This document shows, one piece after another, positions 44,107 through 52,856 of a DNA stretch of 64,000 nucleotides. The stretch spans positions 34,739 to 98,738 of the forward strand of contig JAAYBD010000044.1 of the NCBI GenBank assembly GCA_012719035.1. Reading direction: 5' to 3'. This DNA is from Clostridiales bacterium. GTDB lineage: Bacteria; Bacillota; Clostridia; Oscillospirales; Oscillospiraceae. A program made the translations under genes and the position numbers. Under the pieces are notes generated by a model that did no database searches, had not been told where the DNA came from, and saw only the letters and a program-made list of their open reading frames with translations. Each line of letters begins with the position of its first letter. Positions within the stretch are counted from its first letter, which is position 1.

Positions 44107-45815
44107 TTATGACTGCATCTCAAGCATGCTGCTGTATGTCCCGCCTTGTGCAAGCAGCTCCGCGGGTGTGCCACATTCGCTGACTACACCGTTTTCCAAA
44201 ACGACTATCTTATCCGCACCGGATACTGTGCGCATGCGGTGGGCTATCAGCAGAACAGTCTTGCCCTCAATGAGCTGTGACAGCGCACTTTGAATTTTCG
44301 TTTCGTTTTCCACGTCCAATGACGCTGTAGTCTCGTCTAACAATATGATGGGTGCGTCCTTCAGAAAGGCGCGGGCAATAGATATGCGCTGGCGCTCTCC
44401 GCCTGAAAGTTCCGAGCCATTTTCGCCGATGAGTGTATTCCAACCGTCCGGCAGCCTTTCGGCAAACTCGTCGCAGTTTGCCATTCTCGCTGCAGCAAGC
44501 ACTTCTTCATCAGTGGCATCTTTCCGTCCGAGGCGAATATTTTCCATAACGCTGTTGTTGAAAAGGGTAACGTCCTGAAAAACTATGGAGTAGAGACTCA
44601 TCAGCGTTTCGGGATCGACCTTTGATACATCCATCCCGCCGACAGTTATTTTCCCCTTAGCAGCATCCCAAAAGCGTACGGCAAGGCGGGAAACAGTGGT
44701 TTTGCCTCCGCCGGAAGGTCCGATAAGCGCCGTAACCTCTCCCTGCTTGGCCGTAAATGATACGTCGCGCAGGATTGTCTCCTCGCCGTTGTAGGTAAAG
44801 CCCACGTGGTCGAACACGATGTCGCAGCCCTTGTTTGTAAGCATTTCTGCACCGCTTTGAATAGGCTGGCTCAATATTTCGTCCATGCGCGCGCACTGGA
44901 TGTTTGCCGATAGTATGGCAGTCAAATTGTCGAGCGATGTCAGCATAGGGTCGCACATGCGCGACACAACAAGCAAAAACATGAAAAAAGTCAGCACGTC
45001 AAGGCTGCCATTTTTGAGAAGCACTCCACCCGCAAGCGCTGTGGTTGCTATGCCGAATTTCAAAATCATTCTTGCCGATCCGTTGAAAACAGCGTTGCCC
45101 ACCTCGGTAACGATAGTCTGCTTTTCAACGGCTTTTATTTTTTCGTCTATGCCAACAAGGTATTCCTTTTCCGCATTATTGGCGCTTAAATCGCGAACAG
45201 ACTCGAGACATTCCTGAATTCCATCCGCACATGCCATCTTTACCGCCATCTGTTTTTCCTGCTTGCGGTGCATTGCGCCGGAGGAACCGAGAACAATGCC
45301 GAAAGATACCGGCAACACCCAAAGAGCGGCAAGCGCCATGCGCCAATCAAAAAAGAAAAGACTAACTGCAATAATAAATGTGGAAATAAACGGACCTATG
45401 AGTTCCGGTATCCAGTGTGAGGATGCGGTTTCCAGAGTGGCACAGTCCGCCATAATGACGCTTGTAAGGTCAGAAAGATCCTTCTTGCTGAAAAAGGACA
45501 GCGGAAGTTTGCGCAGTCTTTCGGCAAGCGTTATGCGCCGCACGCCGCTTTCAACGTAGGTGGTGAGAAACGTGGCGTTATATTGGACAAATGTTGTAAA
45601 AAAATAAGCACGAGGCATACTGCTATTCCGGCGATATAGAAAGCTACCCGCCCTCGGGCGACCGGACCTTCTAATATATCTGCAACAAGGCAGTATAGAA
45701 GCCCGACCGGAAGCATGAGGACGAGATAGGAACACGCGCAGGCGAGAAAACCCTTTACCATATCCTTCGCACCATTTCGGGACAGGGCATATTTGTGCTG
45801 CAGATATTCAAGCAT
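44107..45815 (-). pseudogene. ABC transporter, membrane-ATPase type, with a frameshift in a T7 run
   Basis: The protein starts MLEYLQHKYALSRNGAKDMV at 45815 and runs to VCLVLIFLQH; the family sequence then continues in another frame (FTTFVQYNATFLTTYVESGV). The shift falls at seven A on the plus strand (45598-45604, T7 in the mRNA sense); one more T would restore the frame. The rest is intact: membrane helices, Walker A GPSGGGKTT, LSGGERQR, Walker B IILLDETTAS, LIAHR. The ATG overlaps the stop of the upstream ABC gene (ATGCTTGA), so the two were made as a heterodimer of the IrtAB/YbtPQ kind. A sequencing error or transcriptional slippage could also explain the shift. Confidence 0.8.
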
Positions 45816-47802
45816 TGACAGCACCTGCCTTCCACTGCGCGGTGCTGTTGTACTCGCGCCACATTTGAGCGTACAGACCATCTTTATTTGTCAGCTCATC
45901 ATGGCTGCCGCTGTCAACGATTTTTCCGCTTTTTATTACAAAAATGCGGTCAGCCTTCGTAATGCTCGAAAGCCTATGCGCTATCATTATTACCGTTTTG
46001 CCTTTAGACAGATCTTCAAAGGCTTTCAGTACCTTTGCCTCGTTGTCCGGGTCGGCGAAAGCTGTCGCCTCGTCGAGTATGAGTATAGGTGTGCTTTTCA
46101 GCATTGCTCGTGCAATGGCTATGCGCTGCTGCTCGCCTCCGGAGAGGTAAACCCCCTTTGCACCTATAACGGTGTCGATGCCATTCGGAAGCTTTTGAAT
46201 GATGTCTTCACACTGAGAGGCGCGGAGCGCGGCAAAAACTTCCTCTCGAGAGGCGCCGGGTCTTGCCATTAGAACATTTTCAAAAATGCTTCTTTTCAGA
46301 AGTCTGGAGTCTTGAAATACAAAAGATACGTTATTCATAAGTTCTTCCTTTGAAATATCCTTTACGTTGACTCCGCCTATCTTCACATTTCCGTCATCAA
46401 CATCCCGGAAACGCGCGACGACACTTGCAAGTGTTGTCTTACCTCCGCCGGAGGGACCCACGAGAGCCACGTGCTCACCCGGGGCAATACTCATTCTGAC
46501 ACCATCCAGTGCATTTTTCTTCGCATCCTTGTAGCGGAAAACGACCTTATTGAGTTCTATTGAATTGTCTGTCGGGTGCTGCGGATCTGCTGCTTCGGTA
46601 AGCGGCTGCATTGCCATAATACTGTATATGCGGGCAATTGCGTCCGAAACAATCATCTTGTTTTCGCTGGAATACATGATTTTATTAAGTGTCACCGTAA
46701 TGATAGGCGTTATGATAATATAAAAGATGAGGTTAAGCAAAAACTCGTCTGTAACTCCGTCTGCGGTAAAAAAGAGGGCTGCCGCAATCAGTATTGCAAA
46801 CACTGCATTTATGACAGTGGTGTAGTAAAGCATGGGCATTCTCATATCTAAAGTGTAGGCGATAACCCACTTCTCGTAATTGTCTATGGAGGACTTAAAC
46901 CTTTTAAACGAGAACATTGAATGACCAAACGTTTTTACTACCGGTATGCCGCGAACATACTCCACAGCTTCGTTTGACATCTGCTCAAGAGCGTCCTTAT
47001 ATTCCTCCATCTTTTTCTTCATACGAGAACCTGTCATTGCCGTCATAATAAGAAATGCCGCTGCTACGGGGATAAGGCTCAGGAGACCCAGCCGCCAGTC
47101 GAAGACAAGAAGCATTACAAGAAGTCCCATAGGCGTTGCAATGGCTCCGGCTCTGTCCTGAAGCTGATGGGCAAGGTATGTCTCGGTGGCGGCGCTGGAT
47201 TCATTGATTATCTTCCGCATTTTGCCGCTGCCCATGCCGTCCATGAAGCCCATCGGCAGTGTTACAACATGGTGCATGGCGCGGGAGCGGATATTGCTCT
47301 GCACTCTAAATGCCGCCAAATGTGAGCACAGCAGTCTGCCTATGTAGATGAGCATTGACAAAACCGCAAACAGTACGGCAAGCCAACCATTGTAAGCCAA
47401 ATCCTGCGCCTGTGAGAAATTCGGTGATACATCAAGCACTTCTTCAATTATTTTCCAGGTGTATACAAATGGCAGCAGCGCCGTAAGGGCGCTGACCGCC
47501 GACAGTATCCATGATAACATTGCAAGATAAGGTCTGCCTTTCTGCCCCCAGCTTGTCTCGATAGCTTCTATACCCACCAGTTTGCTGGTATCTCCGACAT
47601 AGCAGTAAAGTCTAAGCGCACCCGGACCAATTGCAACAAAGCGATTTGCATTTTCGGGAATGGCGACCTTTCTTCCGAGACAATCAGTTACTAAAACTGC
47701 ATTTTCTCCGGCTTTCAAACCGGTTTGCACCGACTGGCACCCGCAAAGCAATGTTTGTAAGAGCAATGCGGTAATTATAAATAAAATAATTTTCTTTTTC
47801 AT
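45808..47802 (-). CDS. Chimeric protein: binding-protein N-terminus fused to an ABC transporter (664 aa)
   Basis: Residues 1-~94 are the start of a siderophore/iron-type binding lipoprotein: ILFIITALLLQTLLCGC lipobox, VLVTDCLGRKVAIPENANRF, LYCYVGDTSKLVGIEAIETS, WGQKGRPYLAM. From about residue 95 it becomes an exporter-type ABC protein: LSWILSAVSALTALLPFVYT, six helices, then Walker A GPSGGGKTT, LSGGEQQR, Walker B ILILDEATAF and MIAHR. The join is in frame. Natural binding proteins of this type are ~350 aa and are followed by permease and ATPase genes, which are absent. One deletion from inside the binding protein to the start of the ABC gene explains this. The fusion keeps a lipobox ahead of the first helix, so function is doubtful. 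AGGGGG lies before the ATG. Confidence 0.85.
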   Translation of the reverse strand: MKKKIILFIITALLLQTLLCGCQSVQTGLKAGENAVLVTDCLGRKVAIPENANRFVAIGPGALRLYCYVGDTSKLVGIEAIETSWGQKGRPYLAMLSWILSAVSALTALLPFVYTWKIIEEVLDVSPNFSQAQDLAYNGWLAVLFAVLSMLIYIGRLLCSHLAAFRVQSNIRSRAMHHVVTLPMGFMDGMGSGKMRKIINESSAATETYLAHQLQDRAGAIATPMGLLVMLLVFDWRLGLLSLIPVAAAFLIMTAMTGSRMKKKMEEYKDALEQMSNEAVEYVRGIPVVKTFGHSMFSFKRFKSSIDNYEKWVIAYTLDMRMPMLYYTTVINAVFAILIAAALFFTADGVTDEFLLNLIFYIIITPIITVTLNKIMYSSENKMIVSDAIARIYSIMAMQPLTEAADPQHPTDNSIELNKVVFRYKDAKKNALDGVRMSIAPGEHVALVGPSGGGKTTLASVVARFRDVDDGNVKIGGVNVKDISKEELMNNVSFVFQDSRLLKRSIFENVLMARPGASREEVFAALRASQCEDIIQKLPNGIDTVIGAKGVYLSGGEQQRIAIARAMLKSTPILILDEATAFADPDNEAKVLKAFEDLSKGKTVIMIAHRLSSITKADRIFVIKSGKIVDSGSHDELTNKDGLYAQMWREYNSTAQWKAGAVNA

Positions 47803-47927
47803 TTTTCCCCCTTATTCTGATTTTTACTGCCATGCTTTTCTGCTGCCACCGACCAATTCGGATATCTTGTCAAGCGGTGAAAAAACCATGTCTGTTGTTT
47901 CATTGGATCAACCTTTTTCGACTGCAT
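47799..47927 (-). CDS. Possible small coupled ORF (42 aa)
   Basis: MQSKKVDPMKQQTWFFHRLT and RYPNWSVAAEKHG end with a TGA that overlaps the ATG of the binding-protein chimera (ATGA). AGAAGGATG lies upstream. It may be the tail of a gene lost by deletion, or a leader ORF. No homologue is recognised. Confidence 0.35.
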   Translation of the reverse strand: MQSKKVDPMKQQTWFFHRLTRYPNWSVAAEKHGSKNQNKGEK

Positions 47928-47985
47928 ACCCGCATCCTTCTTATGCCCGGTTATTAGGGATGTCAATATAAGAAGCGTATTTATT

Positions 47986-48696
47986 TTAAGTTTTGCTGTC
48001 GGTATCTTTCTCAGCGTCGTATACAGTAATCGATATATATCCACTGTCAGAACCTGAAGCCTGAGTAACTCTAATATATTTAATTCCTTTAGAAACATAA
48101 GCGCTGTAATCCACCATACCGCCTGCTGAAGCCGGGACATCAATATATCCCAAAAGGTTTTTGCTTCCATCATATGCGGCAACTGTAGCTCCCCACTCCG
48201 ATGTATCGTCTGTAGCGATAGGCCAGATGTTCTTAGGATCATCTTTTCCCAGCCACTTGCTGTATGTTGAAATTTTCATGATGTTTTTTCCATATATCTG
48301 TTCACTCAGAAAGCCTGTATAGCTTGCAACATCCCATTCCGAACTTGAGTTCCCTGTTTTGTCTGTTGCCTCCGGCGGCTTAGATGGCAGTGTTGTCGTA
48401 GATGTTTCCAATGCCGGTGTCGGTGTCGCCCGTTCAGGGGGGGTGGGCTTGTCTGCGTTTCCTGAATTGCCGATACTATTACTACTGTTATTATTCTGCA
48501 CTTGCAGCAAAGTACTCTCGGGATTATCTTGAGCTTCACTATCAATAGTGATGTCGCTTTCTGATTTGGTGCTTACTTTCGGAGACACAGATATTGACAG
48601 ATTTTCGTCATTTTTATCCTTATCGCCAGAACAGCCCGACAGCAGCAATATAAGAATTAGCGTCATATAAAATGTACTACGTTTTGCCTTTTTCAT
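47986..48696 (-). CDS. Lipoprotein with low-complexity linker (236 aa)
   Basis: MKKAKRSTFYMTLILILLLS ends in the lipobox LLSGC. About residues 25-120 are a Ser/Thr/Pro/Asn-rich linker. The C-terminal domain (about 125-230) is beta-rich: DVASYTGFLSEQIYGKNIMK, WGATVAAYDGSKNLLGYIDV, VSKGIKYIRVTQASGSDSGY. It is probably a surface-exposed binding module; no family recognised. AAAAAGGAGG lies 5 nt before the ATG. It lies between the FmdE stump and the ABC chimera. Confidence 0.75.
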   Translation of the reverse strand: MKKAKRSTFYMTLILILLLSGCSGDKDKNDENLSISVSPKVSTKSESDITIDSEAQDNPESTLLQVQNNNSSNSIGNSGNADKPTPPERATPTPALETSTTTLPSKPPEATDKTGNSSSEWDVASYTGFLSEQIYGKNIMKISTYSKWLGKDDPKNIWPIATDDTSEWGATVAAYDGSKNLLGYIDVPASAGGMVDYSAYVSKGIKYIRVTQASGSDSGYISITVYDAEKDTDSKT

Positions 48697-48741
48697 TTCT
48701 GCCTCCTTTTTGATACTATATATTTGACCGGAGCACAGCAA

Positions 48742-48960
48742 TCATCCGTGCTTCTTTTCATCTCTTGATTTTTTTAAAGGTTTTTTGTATTTATTCATAT
48801 TGGGCAGACAATATTGTAACAAGTATCCATTTTCTTTCGTACCTGTTGTCAACATATCCATAATTTCCATAGCCGCTTCACAGGCGCGAAATCCGATGGC
48901 TAATCCGGGACATTCGTGACCGTGAAATTCAACACATTTTTTCCATAATTCTTGGTTCAT
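48742..48960 (-). pseudogene. FmdE-family protein, N-terminal stump (72 aa)
   Basis: MNQELWKKCVEFHGHECPGL and AIGFRACEAAME are the conserved N-terminus of FmdE-like proteins, with the metal-site FHGHxCPG motif. After about residue 33 the sequence turns into unrelated residues (MLTTGTKENGYLLQYCLPNM, then a Lys-rich tail) and stops; intact members are ~200 aa. GGAG lies 7 nt before the ATG. It follows the methyltransferase gene by 24 nt in one operon. In Clostridia such genes accompany iron-siderophore-type transporters, which fits the binding-protein remnant downstream. Confidence 0.7.
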
Positions 48961-48984
48961 TCTAAATCTCCAATCTATCTTTCT

Positions 48985-49797
48985 TCATGTTTGTTTATCC
49001 CAGAACAGCGTCGCAACAGATGTGTGTACAACTTCTTGGACCGAGTTGTTTTCGGAGATGCTGTTCAGATAGTCTTTAATAATCGTTTCTTCTTCGTTGC
49101 TTATATCGCGATAAGTTTTTACGCGATTGATATACAGACCATATGCCTGCTCTATTGGCTTTTTCATGCCCCAAACTTGTGTTTCATAGTCGACTTTTGG
49201 CGAGTATCCCATCCTGTAAAGCATTTCAAATGCATAAATCAAGCTGTCATCAGAACTTTCCCGGCGTTCCTCAATACCTACCAATTCTTTTACTTTATCG
49301 GATACAGGATCGACCCTGCGAATAGGCATACTGAATACACCAAATCTCTTACTGGCATCTATCAGCTTGAGAAAAGACTGCCAGTTGCTTATGGCAGGTG
49401 TCATATAGGCAAACGCCAAGTCAAACTCCGCATCCCAACCGAAACGCGGTAGGTCTGCTTTTTCCCAATCTAAGCAGTTCAATGTCACGTTATCGGCTTC
49501 ATTTTCCTGGATCTTTTGTTTTCCATATTCAATCATTTTGGGCGAAATATCTACGCCGGTGACCGAGTAAACATATTTGCTTAATGCAATGCCATATAAG
49601 CCTGTTCCACAGCCAACATCAAGGACTTTTGCATCTGATTTCAGCATGCCTTCCCGATCCATAATCTGAAGAAGCTGGCTGTTCTGAATGTTAGGTATTG
49701 CAAAAAAGCGATATTGCTCCGCCATTGTGTCCCACAGCTCAACATTCGACTGTTCATCATTTATGCTGCTTTCCCAGTGTAAGTACAGTTTTTCCAT
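48985..49797 (-). CDS. Class I SAM-dependent methyltransferase (270 aa)
   Basis: Motif I AKVLDVGCGTGLYGIALSKY, strand 2 VTGVDISPKMIEYGKQKI, NVTLNCLDWEKADLPRFGWD, FDLAFAYMTPAISNWQSFLK. It begins MEKLYLHWESSINDEQSNVE and contains ELWDTMAEQYRFFAIPN, the pattern of methyltransferases linked to FmdE and metal-transport genes. GAAGGAGCG precedes the ATG. It is the first gene of the eroded cluster methyltransferase - FmdE - binding protein - ABC - ABC; the small molecule it modifies is not known. Confidence 0.85.
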   Translation of the reverse strand: MEKLYLHWESSINDEQSNVELWDTMAEQYRFFAIPNIQNSQLLQIMDREGMLKSDAKVLDVGCGTGLYGIALSKYVYSVTGVDISPKMIEYGKQKIQENEADNVTLNCLDWEKADLPRFGWDAEFDLAFAYMTPAISNWQSFLKLIDASKRFGVFSMPIRRVDPVSDKVKELVGIEERRESSDDSLIYAFEMLYRMGYSPKVDYETQVWGMKKPIEQAYGLYINRVKTYRDISNEEETIIKDYLNSISENNSVQEVVHTSVATLFWDKQT

Positions 49798-50591
49798 CTC
49801 GTCATCGCTCCTTCATGACATTTTGTATAACTGTTATTGTATTGTCGAAAATAGTACAAAAAAAGCCCCCAGTGGGGTTAAATAGGGATGCCAAGGATTT
49901 CCTATATGGAATATCTCATTTAATCTTCATCGAGTATGCGGATATTTGCAAATAAGATTAATCGGAATTAAAGCAAAAACAACTCCAAGTAACAAAACAC
50001 AAAAACCAGGCTTGTAGCCCTTATTAAGCATCCAAGCGTCCCTTAGCCTGCAAATACCCCCGCTCATACACAACCTTTTCTGCATCAGAAATATGAACGA
50101 TGATATTTTGCGATATCGGGGCATGAATTTGCTTTCTTTAAAACATCGAACCGCCGGTATCGAGGCAGATTTGGTGAACGCTATAAGCCGTAAAATAGGG
50201 CTTGCCCAACTTTATTTTGGTATGTTGCACTAACATTTCTAATTAATACGGCAAAATGCAGTGTCCAAATGAACACTGCATTGTTATAGTTATGCTATGC
50301 TTCTTTATCCGTCATTGCCGGATATATTATCATTTTGTTAATGTAGCCGTTAAGGTTATGACCTTTCAGGGAACACGCAATCCTACATTCATGACTTTGC
50401 GCGTTGCCTTAGGGATATATCCTGTGTTAATGCATATAGTTTGGCTTCTATCTAACTGCGCTTTCAAATGAGGCGGGATCAAGGCGGTCCAGACGAAACG
50501 TTTATTGAAAGATTTAAATAAGTGCTTACTCCAAGATTTAAAAGAAGAAATCTTCGTGCAGCTATGTGATTAGTGTTATAAGACAGATTCG
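49798..50591. other. Long gene-poor stretch with a possible C-terminal stump
   Basis: On the minus strand 50024-50137 is open for 37 codons without a start and encodes KQIHAPISQNIIVHISDAEK followed by VVYERGYLQAKGRLDA and a stop, which looks like a protein end of unknown family. A small hairpin (TGCAGTGT...ACACTGCA) lies near 50255. Nothing else is seen. Confidence 0.35.
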
Positions 50592-51113
50592 TTAAAAATG
50601 TTCAAAATGGAGTTTATCATAAGGCAGATCACTTTCATCATATGGCTTTTTTCTTTCATCGGGGTAGCCTATTGCAATTATGCTTTCGACACAGTATTTT
50701 TCAGGTATTTGCATTAGTTCTTTGATATATGCTTCGGCGCTTTTCTGTTCATTATGAGCTCTTTGCCTTATCTGTATCCAGCATGAGCCGAGCCCCAAAG
50801 ATTGAGCAGATAATTGAATTACGATTGAAGCTATAGCCGTATCCTCTATCCAAACATCGCTTTTCTCGGGATCGGCAATTACAATGATTCCTAATTTAGC
50901 ATTAGACAAAAACTGAGAGCCATGCTCCTTGCACTCGGATAACTTGCTTAGCATATCGCTGTCCGTTACTGCGATAAACTCCCAAGGTCTTATTGACCTC
51001 GAAGAAGGGGATAGCAAGGCACTTTTTAAAATAATATCAATATTTTCCTTTTCCACTTCTTTGTCTGAGAAATTTCTTATGCTCCTTCTCGCTTTTAACA
51101 TATCATAATACAT
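50592..51113 (-). CDS. Nitroreductase-family protein (173 aa)
   Basis: FMN-dependent nitroreductase fold: MLKARRSIRNFSDKEVEKEN (FMN-binding RRSIR), ILKSALLSPSSRSIRPWEFI, WIEDTAIASIVIQLSAQSLG, LGSCWIQIR and VESIIAIGYPDERKKP. It reduces nitro compounds, quinones or flavins with NAD(P)H. The ~173-aa length is typical. AAGGAGG lies 9 nt before the ATG. It is first in a run of single minus-strand genes. Confidence 0.92.
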   Translation of the reverse strand: MYYDMLKARRSIRNFSDKEVEKENIDIILKSALLSPSSRSIRPWEFIAVTDSDMLSKLSECKEHGSQFLSNAKLGIIVIADPEKSDVWIEDTAIASIVIQLSAQSLGLGSCWIQIRQRAHNEQKSAEAYIKELMQIPEKYCVESIIAIGYPDERKKPYDESDLPYDKLHFEHF

Positions 51114-51257
51114 TGGTGTAATCCTCCTTATGTAAAATCTGCATATGCGTCATAGTGCTTTTGCCGCATTCCACGATATCATCATGCGAAGACTCGCAGA
51201 CATTAAGCGAAGCATAGCTTAATTTTCGTTCTTTACGTTATATTCATAACAGAAAAC

Positions 51258-51809
51258 TTAGTTTGGTATATTTTTTTCACGTATAAAATTTAATTCCTTT
51301 ATTGATGATGATTGAATATTATATATGAACCATCCTGAAATATTATGGCCTATTTCATCGGCAGACCACGAAAATTCTATAACAACATGTTCGTTATCCA
51401 GCCATTTAGTAACTTCAATGCAAGTATTATTTAAACTATTGTCTGATGTTTTCAATTTGCTATCTAATGCTTGAATGGCGAGTTTATCCGGAATTGTGCA
51501 GCATAAAGATTGCTCAAGATCTATTATATCCGATGCACGCCGACTGGAATTAGTAAAGTTTATAGCAAGGAATCTGCTGTTTTTTGACCAAAGAAAACCG
51601 GGATTTTCATAATCGGATAAATAACATTTTCTATCGTCAGCTATATTCTTGATCGTGATTATCCTTGAATACCTGTTATATGATGCTTGATACTGTTTAT
51701 TGGGAGCGAGCGATTTATATGAAGATGTATAAGTGAAAATAAATACTATGCCAATGACAAAAACTATTGAAAAGATACTGATTGCTCCGATTTTTCTTCG
51801 TTTGTTCAT
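51258..51809 (-). CDS. Hypothetical membrane-anchored protein (183 aa)
   Basis: One N-terminal helix (IGAISIFSIVFVIGIVFIFT) is followed by a beta-rich outer part: YSRIITIKNIADDRKCYLSD, NPGFLWSKNSRFLAINFTNS, CIEVTKWLDNEHVVIEFSWS. The W-S-x-N-S-R-F-L-A strand resembles a beta-propeller blade. No family assigned. ATG at 51809; the ribosome binding site is weak (AGGGCG). Confidence 0.65.
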   Translation of the reverse strand: MNKRRKIGAISIFSIVFVIGIVFIFTYTSSYKSLAPNKQYQASYNRYSRIITIKNIADDRKCYLSDYENPGFLWSKNSRFLAINFTNSSRRASDIIDLEQSLCCTIPDKLAIQALDSKLKTSDNSLNNTCIEVTKWLDNEHVVIEFSWSADEIGHNISGWFIYNIQSSSIKELNFIREKNIPN

Positions 51810-51952
51810 TATCCTGTTCGCCCTTCTTTACAGCCAATAAACTTAGCACTAAACCGCCGGCAACAGCTGTAATCGGTACTAATACATTGGATATTTAAGG
51901 CTTGATATGATAAAAACCTTGTTTATTATTTTATCATCCGTCTTTCCTAAAG

Positions 51953-52030
51953 TCCAGTATTTTACATATCTCGATGCACTTTCCAATTCAAACAGGCGGT
52001 CACCATTTGATGCCCGCCTGTATATTTAAG
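51953..52030. repeat. Dispersed 75-nt repeat with hairpin, copy 1
   Basis: CCAGTATTTTACATAT, CTCGATGCACTTTCC, then CAGGCGGTCACCATTTGATG and CCCGCCTGTATATTTAA, with a CAGGCGG/CCGCCTG stem. A diverged copy is at 56866-56936. The surrounding 51810-52116 has no gene. Confidence 0.45.
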
Positions 52031-52116
52031 CAGTTTTACAGCAACCCCGCCGACATAGCCTTACCCGTGCAATATTCGGCGCGTAAAACAAAAATTTTAT
52101 TTTAGTTCCGTATTAA

Positions 52117-52590
52117 TTACAAATAGTACTTTCCGGTTATTTCCGATAAATCAATCCGTATTACCGCCGTACCTTTAACCATATTGTCTTTGAGTTCGCG
52201 GTTAGCTAAATGCGGCGTATATTTTTTTACTATTTCCTTTAAGACACTGCTTTTCTCCTCAATATTGTCAACCAGTTTCGCGGTGCCCGAAATGGTTACG
52301 CTTTCGTATTGGGTATTGGTATCACATGGGTTACCATTTGAATCTAATAACAATTTATCTATTTCGTAAATACAGAATCCTACTCTTGCGTCGTTAGAGA
52401 TATTGTCAATCTTTTTTCCTTTAGGAAGCCCATGAGCAAAAATTGCATTTTGATAATAAACAAAGTGTATTGGAATTATATATGGAGTTCCATCAGAGTT
52501 CAAGGTTGCTAAGCTGCCGGTTTGTGAACGTCCGAGTAATTGGCGTATCTGTTCTTCGGATAGCTGGTGAGTTTTCATTCTATGCTGCAT
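52117..52590 (-). CDS. Pyridoxamine 5'-phosphate oxidase-like flavoprotein, Nim type (157 aa)
   Basis: FMN-binding split barrel: LLGRSQTGSLATLNSDGTPY, IIPIHFVYYQNAIFAHGLPK, GKKIDNISNDARVGFCIYE, YESVTISGTAKLVD. This pattern is that of the small NimA-like group, some members of which confer 5-nitroimidazole resistance; that role is not shown here. AAGGAG lies 11 nt before the first ATG (52590); a second ATG lies four codons on. The terminator at 52638 separates it from the MFS gene. Confidence 0.87.
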   Translation of the reverse strand: MQHRMKTHQLSEEQIRQLLGRSQTGSLATLNSDGTPYIIPIHFVYYQNAIFAHGLPKGKKIDNISNDARVGFCIYEIDKLLLDSNGNPCDTNTQYESVTISGTAKLVDNIEEKSSVLKEIVKKYTPHLANRELKDNMVKGTAVIRIDLSEITGKYYL

Positions 52591-52637
52591 AATATAATAT
52601 TCTCCTTATCAAGGTAATTTTTATTTAACCATACCAT

Positions 52638-52667
52638 AAAGCCGGCTCTAATGTAAGAGCCGGCTTT
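52638..52667. terminator. GC-rich hairpin between the Nim-like and MFS genes
   Basis: AAAGCCGGCTCT and AGAGCCGGCTTT form a perfect 12-bp stem with a 6-nt loop. A and T runs flank it. It stops transcripts of the MFS gene before the Nim-like gene. Confidence 0.75.
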
Positions 52668-52856
52668 GATATGCTTTTAGGATACTGGTCGATTAAGAAA
52701 ACCAAGCCTGTAACAAATTTTCCACAACTTTTGGATTATCTTCTTCCTGCTGTCCATTCAGAAATTCAAGAAGAGTATTTGGAGATTTTATGCCGCCTTA
52801 AAAATAATGCTTTTATATCGTATTGCGGCAGATTGGCGCCGGCAAGCCATTTCAAA

